Below are positions 34,771 through 47,420 of a stretch of DNA of 64,000 nt, piece after piece. The stretch's first letter is position 1. Every line of letters starts with the position of its first letter. Under the pieces are notes generated by a model. It ran no database searches. It had not been told where the DNA came from and was given only the letters and a program-made list of their open reading frames with translations. The position numbers and the translations under genes were made by a program. Source of the DNA: Capra hircus (Eukaryota; Chordata; Mammalia; Artiodactyla; Bovidae); the NCBI RefSeq assembly GCF_001704415.2, contig NC_030823.1, positions 68,462,458 to 68,526,457 on the forward strand, written 5' to 3'.

Positions 34771-36199
34771 GTACCACTCTAGAATCAAGCAGGCAGAGCA
34801 GTGTTCTACAGTGGGTCTTCATAGACCAAGAAACCTTGTAGGTACAGGGTCCCAGGAACAGGAGGGAACGAGGCGTGATCGTTTATCCACACGCCCTTCT
34901 CCTGGTGGTGGTGTAAATAGCGATTTAACCCGAGCATCCTTCAAAGCACTAAGCCTTCCCAGGAGAAAAGTGTTGACAAAGTACAGGAGGATGGGAGTTG
35001 CCAAGGGTGAGACTTTGATTGCAGAATTTCAGTTTACTGGGAGAGCATGTTGGGGTCCTTCCCTCATCATGGGACTGGATCCCTTTGTCCTACTCTTCCA
35101 TCCCGGCCTCACGGCTACACCCTGCGATCAATCCTTTTCCCCTGGGGGACAAGGCGGGGCTTGGCGCTAACAGGAGACCAGCCACACCACCCCAATCGAT
35201 GCTGAGATCAATGCTGGTGTTTGAAATCCAAATCTGCCGCATTCACTTCATCCGGGGGCATTTTCCTCAGCCGAGTGGGGACTCCAGGAGCTACAGCCTT
35301 TTTCCCCTCTAAATTGAAAGTCATCTCTTTTTTTAGTCACAGTAGTGGGTTTCAGAACTGCAAACCGGAGAGGCGTTTTGATTCCACAAACAGCCCCCAG
35401 AGGAAACCATTTCAAGCCCGACATTTTTCTTCTTTAACCAAGGGACCCAATAGCATCATCTCAAAACTCTCCTTCCCCCAGGCCTCCCCCATCCCTTGCA
35501 CAGAAACACACACACAGGGATTAAAAAAAAAAAACAAAAAACTCTACCTTTCATTGAACTAACTTAAATGGGAAATAAAATCAGTTCCTTCAGCCTATTT
35601 TTACTCCATCAGAATGAGGAGGGAAAAAAATGTATTATAAAGAACGGTTCTAATGACCTTACCTGCTTAGAGCTACAAACACCAGAGGATCTTATTAGCT
35701 GCAAAGTCTCTTTTGTGTTCACATCTGTCTAGGTAGGGACACTACTGCTGGCGTGTTTGTGTTTGGACGGGGCCGCCCAGCCTCCCGATATCCTGCGGAG
35801 AGAGGCACCTTGAAGTGTCTCACAGCCACATCAGAGCCTGGGTCTGCTTATCTGGGTCAGCAGAGAGCCAGCTCCCCCCAGGCAGCCGAGCCCTTCTGGG
35901 GGAAATTGAGGATTTGCTAAGAAGTGTGTGTTTGTTCCTGTGCTTTTGTGACTAGCAGCTCTCCCCTTCCTGAGAAAGAGAAATCTATCTCTATCTGGAA
36001 AGGAACAGGGGTGTCTGCTAGAAAGGCTGGGCCTTAAGGAGTCTATAACCATGCTTTGCACCTCATCCTTGCCTGCTTTCAAGAGCTATCTCACCTGATG
36101 GAAACTGGGGTTGTCCCAGAACATTCCTCACCTTTGGAGAACATAGAAGCCTGGGATATCAGGGCTGGAAGGGATATTAAAGGTTGACCGATTGATCCC
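34771..36199. other. 1.4 kb repeat-poor DNA
   Basis: No SINE or LINE is identified; an A-rich run lies at 35522-35541. The frames 34769-35170 (+) and 35221-35562 (+) resemble no protein. The AT-rich part near 35560-35700 could be conserved. Confidence 0.35.
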
Positions 36200-36259
36200 C
36201 CTCTCCATTCCCATTTTACAGATGAATAGACTAAGGCACAAAAAGAAAAGGCCATAAGC
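36200..36259 (-). mobile_element. MIR fragment
   Basis: 'cccattttacagatgaatag' followed by 'actaaggcaca' is the antisense MIR core. Confidence 0.65.
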
Positions 36260-36274
36260 AAACAGGGAGCAGAG

Positions 36275-36500
36275 TCTTCCCAGGTGGTGCTAGTGGTCAA
36301 GAATCTGCCTCCCAAAGCAGAAGACTTAAGAGACTTGGGTTCAATCCCTGGGTGGGGAAGATCCCTTGGATAAGGGCATGGCAACCCACTCCAGTATTCT
36401 TGCCTGGAGAATCCCCTCGGATAGAGGAGCCCGGAGAGCTACAGTCCACAGGGTTGCAAAGAATCAGACAAGACTGGAGTGACTTAGCATGAACGTACAC
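36275..36500 (+). mobile_element. Bov-tA SINE
   Basis: 'tcttcccaggtggtgctagt' head, standard body, tail 'gtgacttagcatgaacgtac'. A 15-base duplication with one change (36260-36274 and 36501-36515, 'gggagcagag' core) brackets it exactly. Confidence 0.96.
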
Positions 36501-36515
36501 AAACGGGGAGCAGAG

Positions 36516-37639
36516 CTGGGCCTAACTGGAATGCAATTCGTTTCAGAATTTCCGCACAGGGGAAACTCGTGGGGGGCAATGTGTGGAGGCAACCAGAAGA
36601 CATATTTTGAAGCTACTTTTGCAGGCAATAGACTGTTTGTTACATGTTGACTTGGAAGGCCTTGCTAGAGGCTGTAGAATTTATCAGACCTTCTCTCTTC
36701 AAGTGCCCTGTGGCCCACTTTAGAATCCAGAAGTTCTGATTCTTCATCTAAAGGCACGTCTACCACCCCTCAATGCCTTTCCAGGGGGAGACATTGTCAT
36801 CATGGATAATCATCAAAATGTCCCTCAGAGCCTCTGCTGGAGGCATGATCAGGGACCCCACTCCAGCAGAGGCTGGGTGGCGCCTTGCTGAGGAGTGCGT
36901 CGTTACCCACTGGACAGCTAGGCTACAAGGGAACGATCATCATTCAGATTCTTCTTGCTCAGAAATTTCAAACCCCTTGACCTGGAGAGTCCTCACTCCT
37001 CTACTCACTCTGACTGGACCCACCCTGGCATTCTCTGTTCAAAACTGTCTGTCCAGCCTCCAGCTACCAGAGAGCTCTTGAGGCTGACTTTACCAGAGCC
37101 TCATCTCGTAGAGCTCACTTCATGAGCAAGAGGCCTGCCTGGGCCCTGGCAGCTTTGCCCAAACCTGGACTGGCTCACCTTGCACATATTTTTAACAAGA
37201 GGAGCCATCAAGGCACTGACAATGGGTTCGTGTGACCTGTCCATCTCCTGAGAAAAGAAGTCTTAAGTTCTTGCCTCAGTGCTGGGGGCTTAGGAATCAC
37301 GAAAAGCGAACGAACATGTCACGGTTTCTTCCAACAGCCACGTTCTCCTCCCTTCCTCCTGCTCAAGAGAATGATGTACATTTGCAAACGGTCTGCATCT
37401 CCAGTGTTTCATAGGACACACATCCTGTGAAGTATTCTGAAAAAAGAAAGATTCAAAACCAAGTAAATTGCATGCCATTCTCCACAAGCCCCTCATCACC
37501 CAAGCAGACCAATAAGACTTAACCTCTAATGAACAACCAAATCATCTGTAGATCTTTTTCACACTACAAATTCTTGTTTTCCCCAGAATCAGGATTTCTT
37601 AGTTTCTGTAGAACTGTAGGGATGGGAGAAGAGTAGAAT
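36516..37639. other. Unique DNA, nothing recognised
   Basis: Just over 1 kb without a recognised repeat or gene. The frame 36773-37081 (+, 102 codons) has no recognisable relative. Confidence 0.35.
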
Positions 37640-37860
37640 TTTTTTTTTAAGTTTGTTTCATTTTCTTTATATTAACATGTGCATTTGGCTCAAGTAAAAA
37701 AATCAACAATCCAGAAGAGTTTTTGAAGAAAAGAAGTCCCTTGCTCTCCTCTATACCCTCCCAGCCAATTCTCTAGGCTTTTACCCTCAAAGACAACCAA
37801 CTCGATCTCCGTCTTCTAGTTACTTTGGCGATCACCACTGAGGGTCATATAACACCTGTC
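37640..37860 (-). mobile_element. Old L1 3'-UTR, antisense
   Basis: 'atgtgcatttggctcaagta', 'cttgctctcctctataccct' and 'cttctagttactttggcgat' recall an L1M 3' UTR in antisense. Confidence 0.5.
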
Positions 37861-37864
37861 ATTT

Positions 37865-38100
37865 TTATATTTCTTCATTTTTAATTTATTTCTTTGGCTG
37901 TGCCTGGTCTTAGTTGTAGCATGCGAGATCTTTGATCTTCATTGTGGTATGCAGGATTTTTTTAGTTACTACATGCAGGATTTTCAGTTGCGGCATATGG
38001 GATCTGGTTCCCTGACCAGAGATTGAACCCAACTACCCTCCCCCCCGCCCCCCACATTGGGAGTGTGAAGTCTTAGCCACTGGACCACCAGGAAAGTCCC
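37865..38100 (-). mobile_element. CHR-type SINE
   Basis: Antisense: 'ttctttggctgtgcctggtc', 'ccctgaccagagattgaacc', head end 'ccaccaggaaagtccc'. A run of C with one G (about 38040-38052) interrupts the head. Confidence 0.85.
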
Positions 38101-38639
38101 TTGACTTATCAGCTGTAGATGTTGTGTTTAATGGAGGAGGGTTTGGCTCATTTATACGAATGAGTCCCCTTTGTTCCCCTGACCAAAACGAGCATCGGGT
38201 CCTTTTCTGTCACCCAGCTCAGGAACATGGAGCAGCATGATCAGAGCGCCACTTCCTGTCCACCCCCAGGACACGCTGTCTGCAGGCAGCGCTGGTGAGA
38301 AGAGGTGGGGCGGGGGGAGGGTACCATGCTTGTCGATAGATTCAAAAAGTTAAAAATCAATAGACAGTCTTCATGCCATGATTCTCACGTCTGTGCTGTT
38401 TTCTGTAGAGCCAGGAGCAGTTTGTTCTCCCGTGGATATACAACTAGTAAACAGGGGACAGTGTCAGGACACGGACATTGTATTGGTTCACAAATAATTT
38501 TTTTTTTCCCCCAGCATGTTAATGTTTGCAGCAATCAAGTACAAATTGTCTCACAATTAAAGAGAAGCCCTTGACATTACATGAAGATCTTAAGAAAATA
38601 AACATTCTAGAGTGGTGCCTTTCATCCATTCAGGAAGAG
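38101..38639. other. Unique DNA, nothing recognised
   Basis: No gene or repeat is supported. G-rich 38300-38325 and a T-run at 38500-38508. Confidence 0.35.
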
Positions 38640-38925
38640 ATGGGTTTAAGAAAGAGACTCACAGACACAGAAAATAAATACATGGTTACCAAAGAGCAAA
38701 GCTGGAGATCCATACTGTTGTATATAAAATAGGTAAGCAACAAGGACCAAAGTACGGCACAGGTGGCTATATTCAATATCCTGTAATAACCTACAATGGA
38801 AAGAATCTGAAAAAGAATATACATGCACACACACGCACACATATATATAACTGAATCACTTTGCTGTACTTGAAACTAAAACAACATTGTAAATAAACTA
38901 TACTGCAATTTTTTTTAAAAAAAGA
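38640..38925 (+). mobile_element. L1 3' end, sense
   Basis: 'gagactcacagacacagaaa', 'cctgtaataacctacaatgg', 'gaatcactttgctgtacttg' and 'acaacattgtaaataaacta' match an L1 3' UTR, 5'-truncated, ending in a T/A-rich run. Confidence 0.88.
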
Positions 38926-39630
38926 AGAGGTGGGTTTAATAGCTTCTATATTAAATAATAGAAGGAAGCTGCAATACAAATGTTGCTACCACAAAGATAC
39001 AGCCGCTGTGTTTTAAAAAATTATTAATGAAGAAGGCTGTTCCTAGATTGTACATTTTAATCTTGATGACTCTGGTTTCTGTCTTCAAGGACAAAGGAGA
39101 AGCAGAACCCCAGTGTTTATGGAGAAACTAACTGTGATTCTAGCTGCAAATGCCAGCAGTTAACTGCGCTAATAGTTTTCTTAGGATTATTACTGTTTTT
39201 GTTACTGCTTTAGTTACAAAGTTGTACAAGTTTTGATTCATCAGCCAAACCACATTTTTCCCGTCAGCCCTGTTATTTTTATTGCACAATTTTGTAGATC
39301 ATGAAATAGTTCAGGGATGCTATATGATGCTATCCCAGAAAAGCCTGATTGTGTTGGGTGTATATTCCCTTCTCAGCTGCTTTGATATAATCACTGTGAT
39401 ACTCAAAAGAAAATATTCCTAGAGACAACTATGAATGAATTTTTCCTTCCTTCCTACACTTCACCTCTATAATTTTCTCAAATTTCGAACTCTCCATCAT
39501 CATCTCTAGTCTATTAATTAACATTATTTCTAAAAAGTAACCTGCAGTTTCCTCATTTTGCTCCACCCTAGGCAGGTTGCTCCCTGGGACTGTTCATAGA
39601 TATTGTCTTCAGATGCAATCTTTGTTGGGT
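38926..39630. other. Unique AT-rich DNA
   Basis: No recognised repeat; candidate for conservation testing on texture only. Confidence 0.35.
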
Positions 39631-40340
39631 TTCTTTTTTTTTTTTTTTAGGCTCCACATTTTCCTCTTATTTGATTCCGATGCTTTTCTTTACTGGCATA
39701 TCTTCTTAAGAAACACCTTAAAAAGACTGCAAGAGGCATATTTGTGAATCTTTGTATATCTGAAAAGCCTCTATCTGTAGCACTTCACCCAAGATTTGAC
39801 TGGGGATAGAAATCTAGGTTCAAAATATTTGCCTCTGAATTTTAAAGACATTAATCTACTGTCTTCAGCATCCAGTGTTTCTAAAAAGATCTGTGGTGCC
39901 AATATGATTCTTATTTCTGTTTTGTTTATTTTTCTGACAGATTTAAGGATCAGTGTTCTCACTGTTCTGAAATGCCACATATGTGTTTAGCTGAGACCCT
40001 TATTCATTATGCCTGGTGCTTGGTGTTTTCCCTTTTGAGGAATCTAGGAAATCCTCTGGTGTTAATTCTTTGGTAAGTTCTCACTTTTATTTTTACTGTT
40101 TTCTGTTTTGATAACTTTCTTAATCAGATATTCAATCTCTGAATTAATACTCGATATCTCATATATTTATCGTATTTTTTTATTGTAAAATTTTTTTCTA
40201 AGACTGTTTTCTAGCTTTATCTCTGGAGCTTTCTATAATTTTTTTCTAGTTTTAACAATCATACTTTTAAATTCCGAGAGTTCTCGGGTCACTGCTTTTA
40301 TATTAATATATCCTCTTTTTCTCATAGATAGAAGCAATAC
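39631..40340 (-). mobile_element. Old interspersed repeat, family not identified
   Basis: After a T-run (39630-39648), sequence such as 'tgactggggatagaaatcta', 'ctactgtcttcagcatccag' and 'atgattcttatttctgtttt' recalls an old mammalian repeat in antisense. I recognise the wording but cannot name the family. Confidence 0.45.
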
Positions 40341-40754
40341 GTTCTCCATTTTTTCTAAATGTCTTTACATATTCTTCCATTTCGCTTTTGTTCCCTGACG
40401 TACCTGTTGCCTTCAGGTGAGAGCAAGGCTCCCTCTGCCCTCCCCAACCTCTCGGGCTCTTACAGGCTCATTACCTTCTTCACGGCACATCCTCGAGAAG
40501 AAGGCTTCCTGAATGCTGCTTCAGCGGTTGTCACCCCCACGTCCACCTTCCATCTTCCAACAGGGCACTTTGTGGGACTCTTGCCTGTTTCTCCCTTGCG
40601 CTGGTTTTATCGATGAGGGTTTACACCTGCTTTTAATGAGATCTCCCCATGGAGAACATGCATCTATGGTCAGTTCAGCATCTTATGTAAGATGTTGGCA
40701 CCTGGAGCTTCTAAAAGCTCTGAAGGAAACCATATGACCTCTGGACATTTATCT
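40341..40754. other. Unique DNA, nothing recognised
   Basis: Short C-rich part with frames that resemble no protein. Confidence 0.35.
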
Positions 40755-41545
40755 GAGAAAAATGAAAATTTTTATTCACATAAAAATATGTACACAAATT
40801 TCATAGGAGATGTCCTTGCAATAACCAAAGGTCTGAAAACAAATCCAAATGTTCGTCAACTGGTAACTAGATAAACAAATTGTGGTGTATCAGTACAATG
40901 CAAAATGACTTGGCAATAAAGAGGAATAAGCTATGGATATAGGCAACAACTTGGATGGATCTCCAGGTCATGATGCTAAAAGATAGAAAGGCAATCTGGA
41001 AATGTTAAATGCTGTGTGATTCCATTTGTAACATTCTCTAGCTGACAAAACTGTGGAGATGTGGAAGAGATCTGTGGTTGCCAAAGATTAGGGTTGGGGA
41101 AACAGTGAAATTATTAAGGGGTGATATGAAAAAGCTTCTCTGTGGTGATGGAACAGTTCTATAACCTGACTGTGGTGTTAACTTGCTCAAATATACACAT
41201 GTGAAAAAACTTCATAGAACTATGCACACAGAAGGGCTTCCCTGTGGCTCAACAGTAAAGAATCCACCTGGAACACAGCAGACTTGCAGGAGACATGGGT
41301 TCAATCCCTGAGTCGAGAAGACGCCCTGGAGAAGGAAATGGCAACCTGCTCCAGGATTCTTGCCTGGAAAATCCCATAGACAGAGGAGCCTGGCGAGTTA
41401 CAGCCCAGGGGGTCACAAAAGAGTCAGGCACAGCTTAGTGACTGAACAACAATGCACACAGAACTATATACAGAGGAAGTGATTGTAAAAACTCATGAAA
41501 TCCAAATAAACTATACATCTGAGTTGTTAATATCATTTTAACAGC
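40755..41545 (+). mobile_element. L1M-type 3' end, sense, split by Bov-tA
   Basis: 'gttcgtcaactggtaactag', 'ataaacaaattgtggtgtat', 'gtgtgattccatttgtaaca' and 'gtggtgatggaacagttcta' follow an old L1. It resumes after the SINE at 41464 ('tatatacagaggaagtgatt'). Confidence 0.82.
41234..41451 (+). mobile_element. Bov-tA SINE inside L1
   Basis: Perfect 12-base duplication 'atgcacacagaa' at 41222-41233 and 41452-41463. Standard head and body. Confidence 0.97.
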
Positions 41546-41872
41546 ACACAATGTTTATGTAAACTATTTCACTGGGGACTCTGAATGAACAGTATATAGA
41601 ACTCTGTACTATTTGGTGTGGGTTTATATCTGTTTTTTTCTTTAAAACCCATTGAATTAATGAGTCCTAAATAACTTCAAAGTACAAATTTATTTTTAAA
41701 AAAACAATTTCACAAGAAACAAAGCTCTGCAGCTGATGCCAATTGTGAGTCAGTAATGAGTTTTACTATATTGAACAAGGCTTTGAGAAGTCCTACAATA
41801 AATTCATCCCAGTGAACTCAGTTCAAACCAACATTTACCAAACTCATTTGGCCGAGGAACCTCTTTTATTAC
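41546..41872. other. Unique AT-rich DNA
   Basis: Nothing recognised. Confidence 0.35.
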
Positions 41873-42180
41873 ATGACGCTTCCTTGATCGTTCAGTTGGT
41901 AAAATATCTGCCTGCAATGCAGAAGACCCCAGTTTGATTCCTGGGTTGGAAAGATCCGCTGGAGAAGGGAAAGGCTACCCGCTCCAGTGTTCTTGGACTT
42001 CCCTGGTGGCTCAGCTGGTAAAGAATCTGCCTGCAATGCGAGAGACCTGGCTTTGATCCCTGGGTTGGGAAGATCCCCTGGACAAGGGAAAGGCTACCGT
42101 CTCCAGTATTCTAGCCTGGAGAATTCCATGGACTGTATAGTCCAATGCGTCGCAAAGAGTCAGACTCAACTTTCACTTAT
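41873..42180 (+). mobile_element. Dimeric Bov-tA SINE
   Basis: Two tRNA-derived heads in tandem: the first at 41878-41990, truncated at 'ctccagtgttcttgg', then a complete unit from 41991. The same junction occurs at 61393 and, in antisense, at 56647, so this is a fixed dimeric form and not chance adjacency. Confidence 0.93.
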
Positions 42181-43226
42181 CACTTATCATTTAGAAACAG
42201 ACTCTGGAAAACTCAGTGAGAGATGATAATAAAACAAATCTCAATATTGCTACAAACAGGTCCTTATTTGAAAGTTTACTATAAACCAGTGAAGAGTTCT
42301 CCAGTCCCACCGGCTAACCTATAAAGTCGGGTGCCTGACATCTTTTGTATTCGAATATACATTTTTTTAAACAAAACTTCCAGCACTGTTCTGACCCATG
42401 TGACTGCCCTTAGGACCTGCATGCAGGCCTAGAACTTCAGGGTGTGAGCCCGAATGCAAAGGTCTTCCACCAAGTGACCTTGACCACAGCTTCACACCTC
42501 TGGAGGAGTTCTGTCTCCCACCCTGATTAGAATACCCTCAGTTCAGTTTGGGGTTAATGAAACGGTGCTCAAGGCAAATCAAACTTGCATTCCAAGATAT
42601 GAGACCTGTTCATCAGCCAACCTAGACCATGGTGTCGGATGGCAGAAATCTGCCTGGCTGGGCAGGTGAGAGGTAGATGATTGCCCTGGACCTTTTTCTT
42701 GCCTGTAGACGTTAAGTTGCTATTTGATTTGCTTGGCTGATGGGACGGAGGCTGGCTGCTGCAGGCACAGCTGTCTGATTACTCACCTGCACCCCTTCTA
42801 ATGCAGTCTGAAACCACCACTCTGCGTGCCCACATTAACCTTGCCTTGAACTTTTCAGGAGTTACATAACCTTGCCCTCCCTCAGTGCCTTTGAACTCTG
42901 TTTTCAGTATGCCAATTTGCACTGGCTTGTGTTTTTGTTTTGTTTTGTTTTGTTTTGGCTGAAAGGACAGGAAAGTCCCTGTCATGGGCATAAGGTACAT
43001 ATTCAGCCTTGAGGATTCACACTTAACGTTGCTTTGAAATTACACTAAGGTAACGTTAAGGTAAATGTACCTGTTTCCAAGTAGCTGAAATCACCATTTT
43101 TGACTCCTTAGTAAACAGTCAGTTCAGATAAAACTGTCAAGCTGAGTATGTTCTAGCCCTAACCTAGGTCTTTGCCAATGCAACTAAAAACTCTGTATGG
43201 GATAGGATTTACACTTTTCATAAAGG
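42181..43226. other. Unique DNA
   Basis: 1 kb without recognised SINE or LINE, except a short TTTTG repeat. No exon could be supported. Confidence 0.4.
42932..42957. repeat. (TTTTG)n simple repeat
   Basis: About five units of TTTTG. Confidence 0.95.
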
Positions 43227-43261
43227 AAAAAAAAAAAAAAAAACCCTAATAGCAACAGGAA

Positions 43262-43456
43262 AAAGTGAAAAAGTCCCTCAGTCATGTCCAACTCTTTGCA
43301 ATCTCATGGACTGTAGCCCATGGAATTCTCTGGGCAATAATACTCAAGTGGATTGCCATTCCCTTCTCCAGGGGGTCTCCCCAACCCAGGGAATTGAACC
43401 CAGGTCTCCTGCATTGTAGGCAGATTCTTTACCAGCTAGGCCACCAGGGAAGCCCA
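43262..43456 (-). mobile_element. Bov-tA SINE
   Basis: Antisense copy with an internal deletion after 'ggactgtagcccatggaatt'. It ends 'ccaccagggaagccc'. A short 'agcaaca' repeat is seen on both sides. An A-run precedes it at 43227-43245. Confidence 0.93.
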
Positions 43457-44499
43457 GCAACAAGCAAACAATCCCCTAAAACTGCTTCACTGTCCAGCCC
43501 CAAGTCCAGAACCCTGCACACAGGTGATGGCCAAGAAATGCTCAGCTAACCTGCACAGTCTTGTGGAAGGAGTCTGGCTCCCAGTTCAAGAGGCTGGATC
43601 CTGGCTTGTTCCTACATAAGATGAGAATGTTAAGGCCTCAACATTCGGCCGTGGAAATGTTCACACAGCGTATTGCAGATTCTAATGTGTACAAGCAAAT
43701 TGGGAGCTAGTGTGCTCAGTAGTAGCACAGTGGGAAGGGACTGGAAAGCCCACGTAATCACCCTCACTTTGCCACCTGCTCCAGCTGACAGGGGCTCCAA
43801 GGGCTTCTTGGAGAACAGTCGGACCACATTTGGATGGTACCAGTTTGGTTTCTCTTTTATCCCTAATACGGGGGGAAAAAAAGAGAAACCAAAGAGGACC
43901 TGAGATCTGCTTAGAATGACCAGCTGTCCCGGTTTGCCTGAGATGGAGGGGTTGCCCAGAATGCAGGACTTTCAGTGCTCAACTAAACCAGTCTGGGGTA
44001 ACCTGGGATGGCTGGTGACTCCACTGAAGATCCTTAGAGAATATGGCTTCAGATGGTGTGGGAGAGAATTCCAACAAGGTCAGAGTGATGAGAGAGGTGA
44101 GAAGAGACTCCAGGAGTGTGGCAGACAAACCCTTGGTGACCGCCCCCACACACACACACACCAGTGACCTCACCTCCTGGAGCCCACACTTTCGTGCAAT
44201 CCCCTTCCTTTTAGTGTGGACAGGGCCCGGAACTTCCAGCTAGTCAACAAGAATACACAAAGGTGGTGGTCACCACTCCGTGTTAGCAGCCTGGAGCTGG
44301 AACTCTTCTAGCAGGCTTGAGGAAGTAAGCAGGAAATTTGGAGAAGCCCATGTGGCAAGGACCTATGGGCCACCTCCAGCCCAGAACCAGCAAAAAGCAA
44401 GAGCTCTCGGTCACAAGACTGCAGGGAGATGAATTCTGCCTGTAGCCTGATGCACCTGTAGACAGACTCTTCTCCAGTGGAACCTCCAGTGAGAATACA
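43457..44499. other. Unique DNA with a short (CA)n
   Basis: (CA)7 at 44147-44161. No gene or interspersed repeat is recognised; several frames overlap on both strands without family resemblance. Confidence 0.35.
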
Positions 44500-44860
44500 G
44501 CTCGGCTGAAGCCTTACCTGCAGCCTCATGAGACCCTGACCAGAGGACCCAATAAAGTTATGCTTATTCCCGACCAATAGAAACAGGGATAACATATATT
44601 GTTTAACGTGCTAAGTCACTTCAGTCTTGTCTGACTCGTTGCAAACCCTATGGCTGCAGCCCTATGCAACCCTATGGACTGCAGGCTTCTCTGTCCATGG
44701 GATTCTCCAGGCAAGCATAGTGGAGTGGGTTGCCATGCCCTCCTCCTCCGGCCCTGCCATGCCCACATCTCTTACGTCTCCTGCACTGGCAGGTGGGTTC
44801 TTTACCACTAGCATCACCTGCGAAGCCCCTTTGTCATAGTTTGTTCTACAGTCACGAAAA
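44500..44860 (+). mobile_element. Old LTR-like remnant split by a SINE
   Basis: 'cagcctcatgagaccctgac', 'gaccaatagaaacagggata' and 'catatattgttta' before the SINE, then 'catagtttgttctacagtca' after it, fit the 3' end of an old LTR-type repeat. Family not assigned. Confidence 0.4.
44608..44828 (-). mobile_element. Bov-tA SINE
   Basis: Antisense, with a local duplication of 'ctatg.ctgcagcc' text at 44648-44685 and C/T slippage near 44750. Head end 'catcacctgcgaagcccc'. Confidence 0.92.
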
Positions 44861-45952
44861 ACAAATATGAGGTGTTTTCAAATATTTTGCTATGTATGCC
44901 TGTGATAGCTCGCAGAGGAAAGGGCTAACCTCCTCACTACACCATATTGTGCTGCACTGCCCTCAACTCCTGAGAAGGTGGCCCACAGGGGGCCCTGATT
45001 CTCTGTGCCCGGGGTCTCCTGAGCCATGCTCCGTGTTCCACAGAGAAACCACACGGAATCTGGGAGGACCTCCTTGTTTCTAGACTAAGAGCGTCAAAAT
45101 TAGATAACCAAGGTTTTAAAACAGGTCACTTCTGACTTAGAATCACCCTCGTGTAGCAGCAACCTGCTCTCATTAGGATGTTACGTCAGCTTTTAACAAA
45201 TTGTCAAGACGGGAGTGAAAAATCCCCCTTCAAAAGGATTCTCTTCCTTCCTTTCCGTGTCCTTTTCTTCCTTCCCTCCCTCCCTAGCCTCTTCCCCATT
45301 CATTCGCACTCATTCCTCTTGTTCAGATAAGATGGGGAAAGGATTAGAACATGCAGCATTGTACCAAATTGGTCTAATGGAAATGAGGACCCTGCTCCGA
45401 GAAAAGTAGGGAGGACATAAAATAGGATAATTGACAGTTTTCACATTGCAGGCCAACCTCAGAGTTCCTTTGTTTGACTGGCCTGACCCCCATCTCAGTG
45501 TGATTATCTATTTTAGAACTGAGTGAGGGAAATAGAACCAGGGCAGTTCGGAAGTCTAATGCGCCCACCTGTGGAAGCAGCAGCACGTGGGTGTCTTCAG
45601 TAGCCCCCTCCTAGCACCTCAACACCCTATCCCTAAGACTGAGCCTCCCCAGGAAACTGCCTTGGTCCCAGAAAAGTAAATAGAATCAGGAGCTACCCCG
45701 GATACTCTGAGCGTAGGAGCAGGGCTGAGAGCAACTCAGGGGTGTTTCCAGTTGGAGAGAATCTGGGAAGCATAACTCCCCCAGGGTGGCAGGTAGACAG
45801 GCTCTGCTTTCAGAGAAGAACTCAGCTGACTTCATCAATTACAGGGCAGCCAGTGCCACAAGCAGCAGGAATGAGAGAGCTTCAAAACCATGACATGGGG
45901 CCACCAACGCCAAAGTGCAGGTCAGAGTAGCTCTAGAGCTCGAATATTACGT
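44861..45952. other. Unique DNA with a (TTCC)n stretch
   Basis: C/T-rich simple sequence at 45240-45290. No gene or repeat is recognised. 45184-45192 'acgtcagct' contains a CRE-like core, probably by chance. Confidence 0.35.
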
Positions 45953-46213
45953 GGGAAGACTGATGCTGAAGCTGAAGCTCCAATACTTTGGCCACCTGAT
46001 GCGAAGAACCAACTCATCAGAAAAGACCCTGATGCTTGGAAAGATTGAAAGCAGGAGGAGAAGGGGGCGACAGAGGACAAGATGGTTGGATGGAATCACC
46101 AATTCAATGGACATAAGTTTGAGCAAGCTTTGGGAGATGGTGAAGGACAGGGAAGCCTGGCATGCTGCAGTCCATGGGGTCGCAAAGAGTCAGATGGGGC
46201 TGAGCGACTGAAC
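45953..46213 (+). mobile_element. BovB LINE 3' end, sense
   Basis: From 'gctgaagctgaagctccaat' through 'gatggttggatggaatcacc' to 'gggctgagcgactgaacaac'. It keeps about 85 codons of the BovB ORF C-terminus in one open frame (to 46211), with 'LKLQYFGHLMRR' and the Arg-rich block. The frame runs back into host DNA to an ATG at 45915, which is not a true start. Confidence 0.92.
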
Positions 46214-47279
46214 AACAGCAAGAACAACTTTAAAAGCCAACAGATTTACTTATGACTTAGGGGGAACATTTCAGTGTATTCATCAGTGGGCCTGGCCACC
46301 CATCTCTTTTCACAATATGCTACAGAGGAGCGTTTTTCCATATATCCAGGCAAGGGGAGGCAGGGCAGGGGGTGTCTTTACACAGCTCCATGGAATATGT
46401 CATTCAGTAAGGGAGAAGGCACACAGACACACACACACTCACACAGTGAAAAATCTCATGAGTTAACATGCTCTGTATTCCACAGACTCTAGCAAATACA
46501 GGGGATTTGTATTGTATTTATTTTTGGCCTTGTAATATACTAATAAAAGCAAAGAAGAGAACATGGGCCGTTTTCCTACATACTTCATTGCCAACCTCTT
46601 CTGTTATCTTTCTGATTACTTGGCCAAATTATTGACTTAGATGGTATCAGTGGAGACCAAGCCCATGTAATATCTAAGGAAGCTATTTCATGCAGTTCAG
46701 CCATAGAACCTCCCTAAGGAAAGGCCATGGGCAGTGGCCATCTGGCTCACTCCTTCTTTCATCTCCAACCTCCATGAAGATGGTGGAGCTAATTTCTGAA
46801 GACAACTGTAGGTCAGCAATGATCACTTTTGTCGCATGCTGAAGCCTGGGCTGTATATAAATAACTGATGGTCATTTTTCTCTTGTGTTTTTTTTTTTTT
46901 CCATTAGGAAGATGGGTTTCTTCAAAGCATTTTGCTATTTTAAGCCCTCAAACATTTCCAGTGCTTGCACAGAGTAGCTCTGAGCCTTGACTTATTTACA
47001 GAGAGATGCTGAGCTGAGATAAGGCTACTTAATAATCCACCATTTCTGGCTAAACAGTTTCTTTCCATATCATCCTTGAAAGCTGGGAGTAAGCACTCTC
47101 AGATAGAGCCTTAGATGCTGCTGAGTTTTTATTCTCAAGAAGGTTACTTGCATCTTGAGTTTTACAGAATGGCTTCCATGGGTGGATTTTAACATTGGTC
47201 TGTATCTAAATAGTTTTCAAAGACTGTAAGGTGAAATCCACATGAAGGGGTTGAAAGAAGGAAATTTTCAAATTCTCAT
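46214..47279. other. Repeat-poor DNA
   Basis: A short CA-rich run (about 46419-46445) and a T-run (about 46889-46901). Otherwise single-copy with no recognised repeat or exon. Confidence 0.4.
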
Positions 47280-47420
47280 CCTTACAATTATCATTCCCAT
47301 ATTATGGGAGAGGAAATAGAAGACTAACCTGCTCATAAGTAGCAGAGAATAGAGCATTTGAACACAGGTCGGCCTGATTCACCACAACCATCACTCTGCT
47401 TTCTGCACCACGCTATTGAC
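47280..47420 (-). mobile_element. MIR fragment
   Basis: 'catattatgggagaggaaat', 'agcatttgaacacaggtcgg' and 'ctctgctttctgcaccacgc' follow the MIR consensus in antisense. Confidence 0.7.

Noticed and set aside
34769..35170. 133-codon frame beginning in the L2 end
   Set aside because: Starts at the L2/host border and shows no conserved motif.
45184..45192. CRE-like 'acgtcagct' as a regulatory site
   Set aside because: A single short match in 64 kb is expected by chance; no promoter context.
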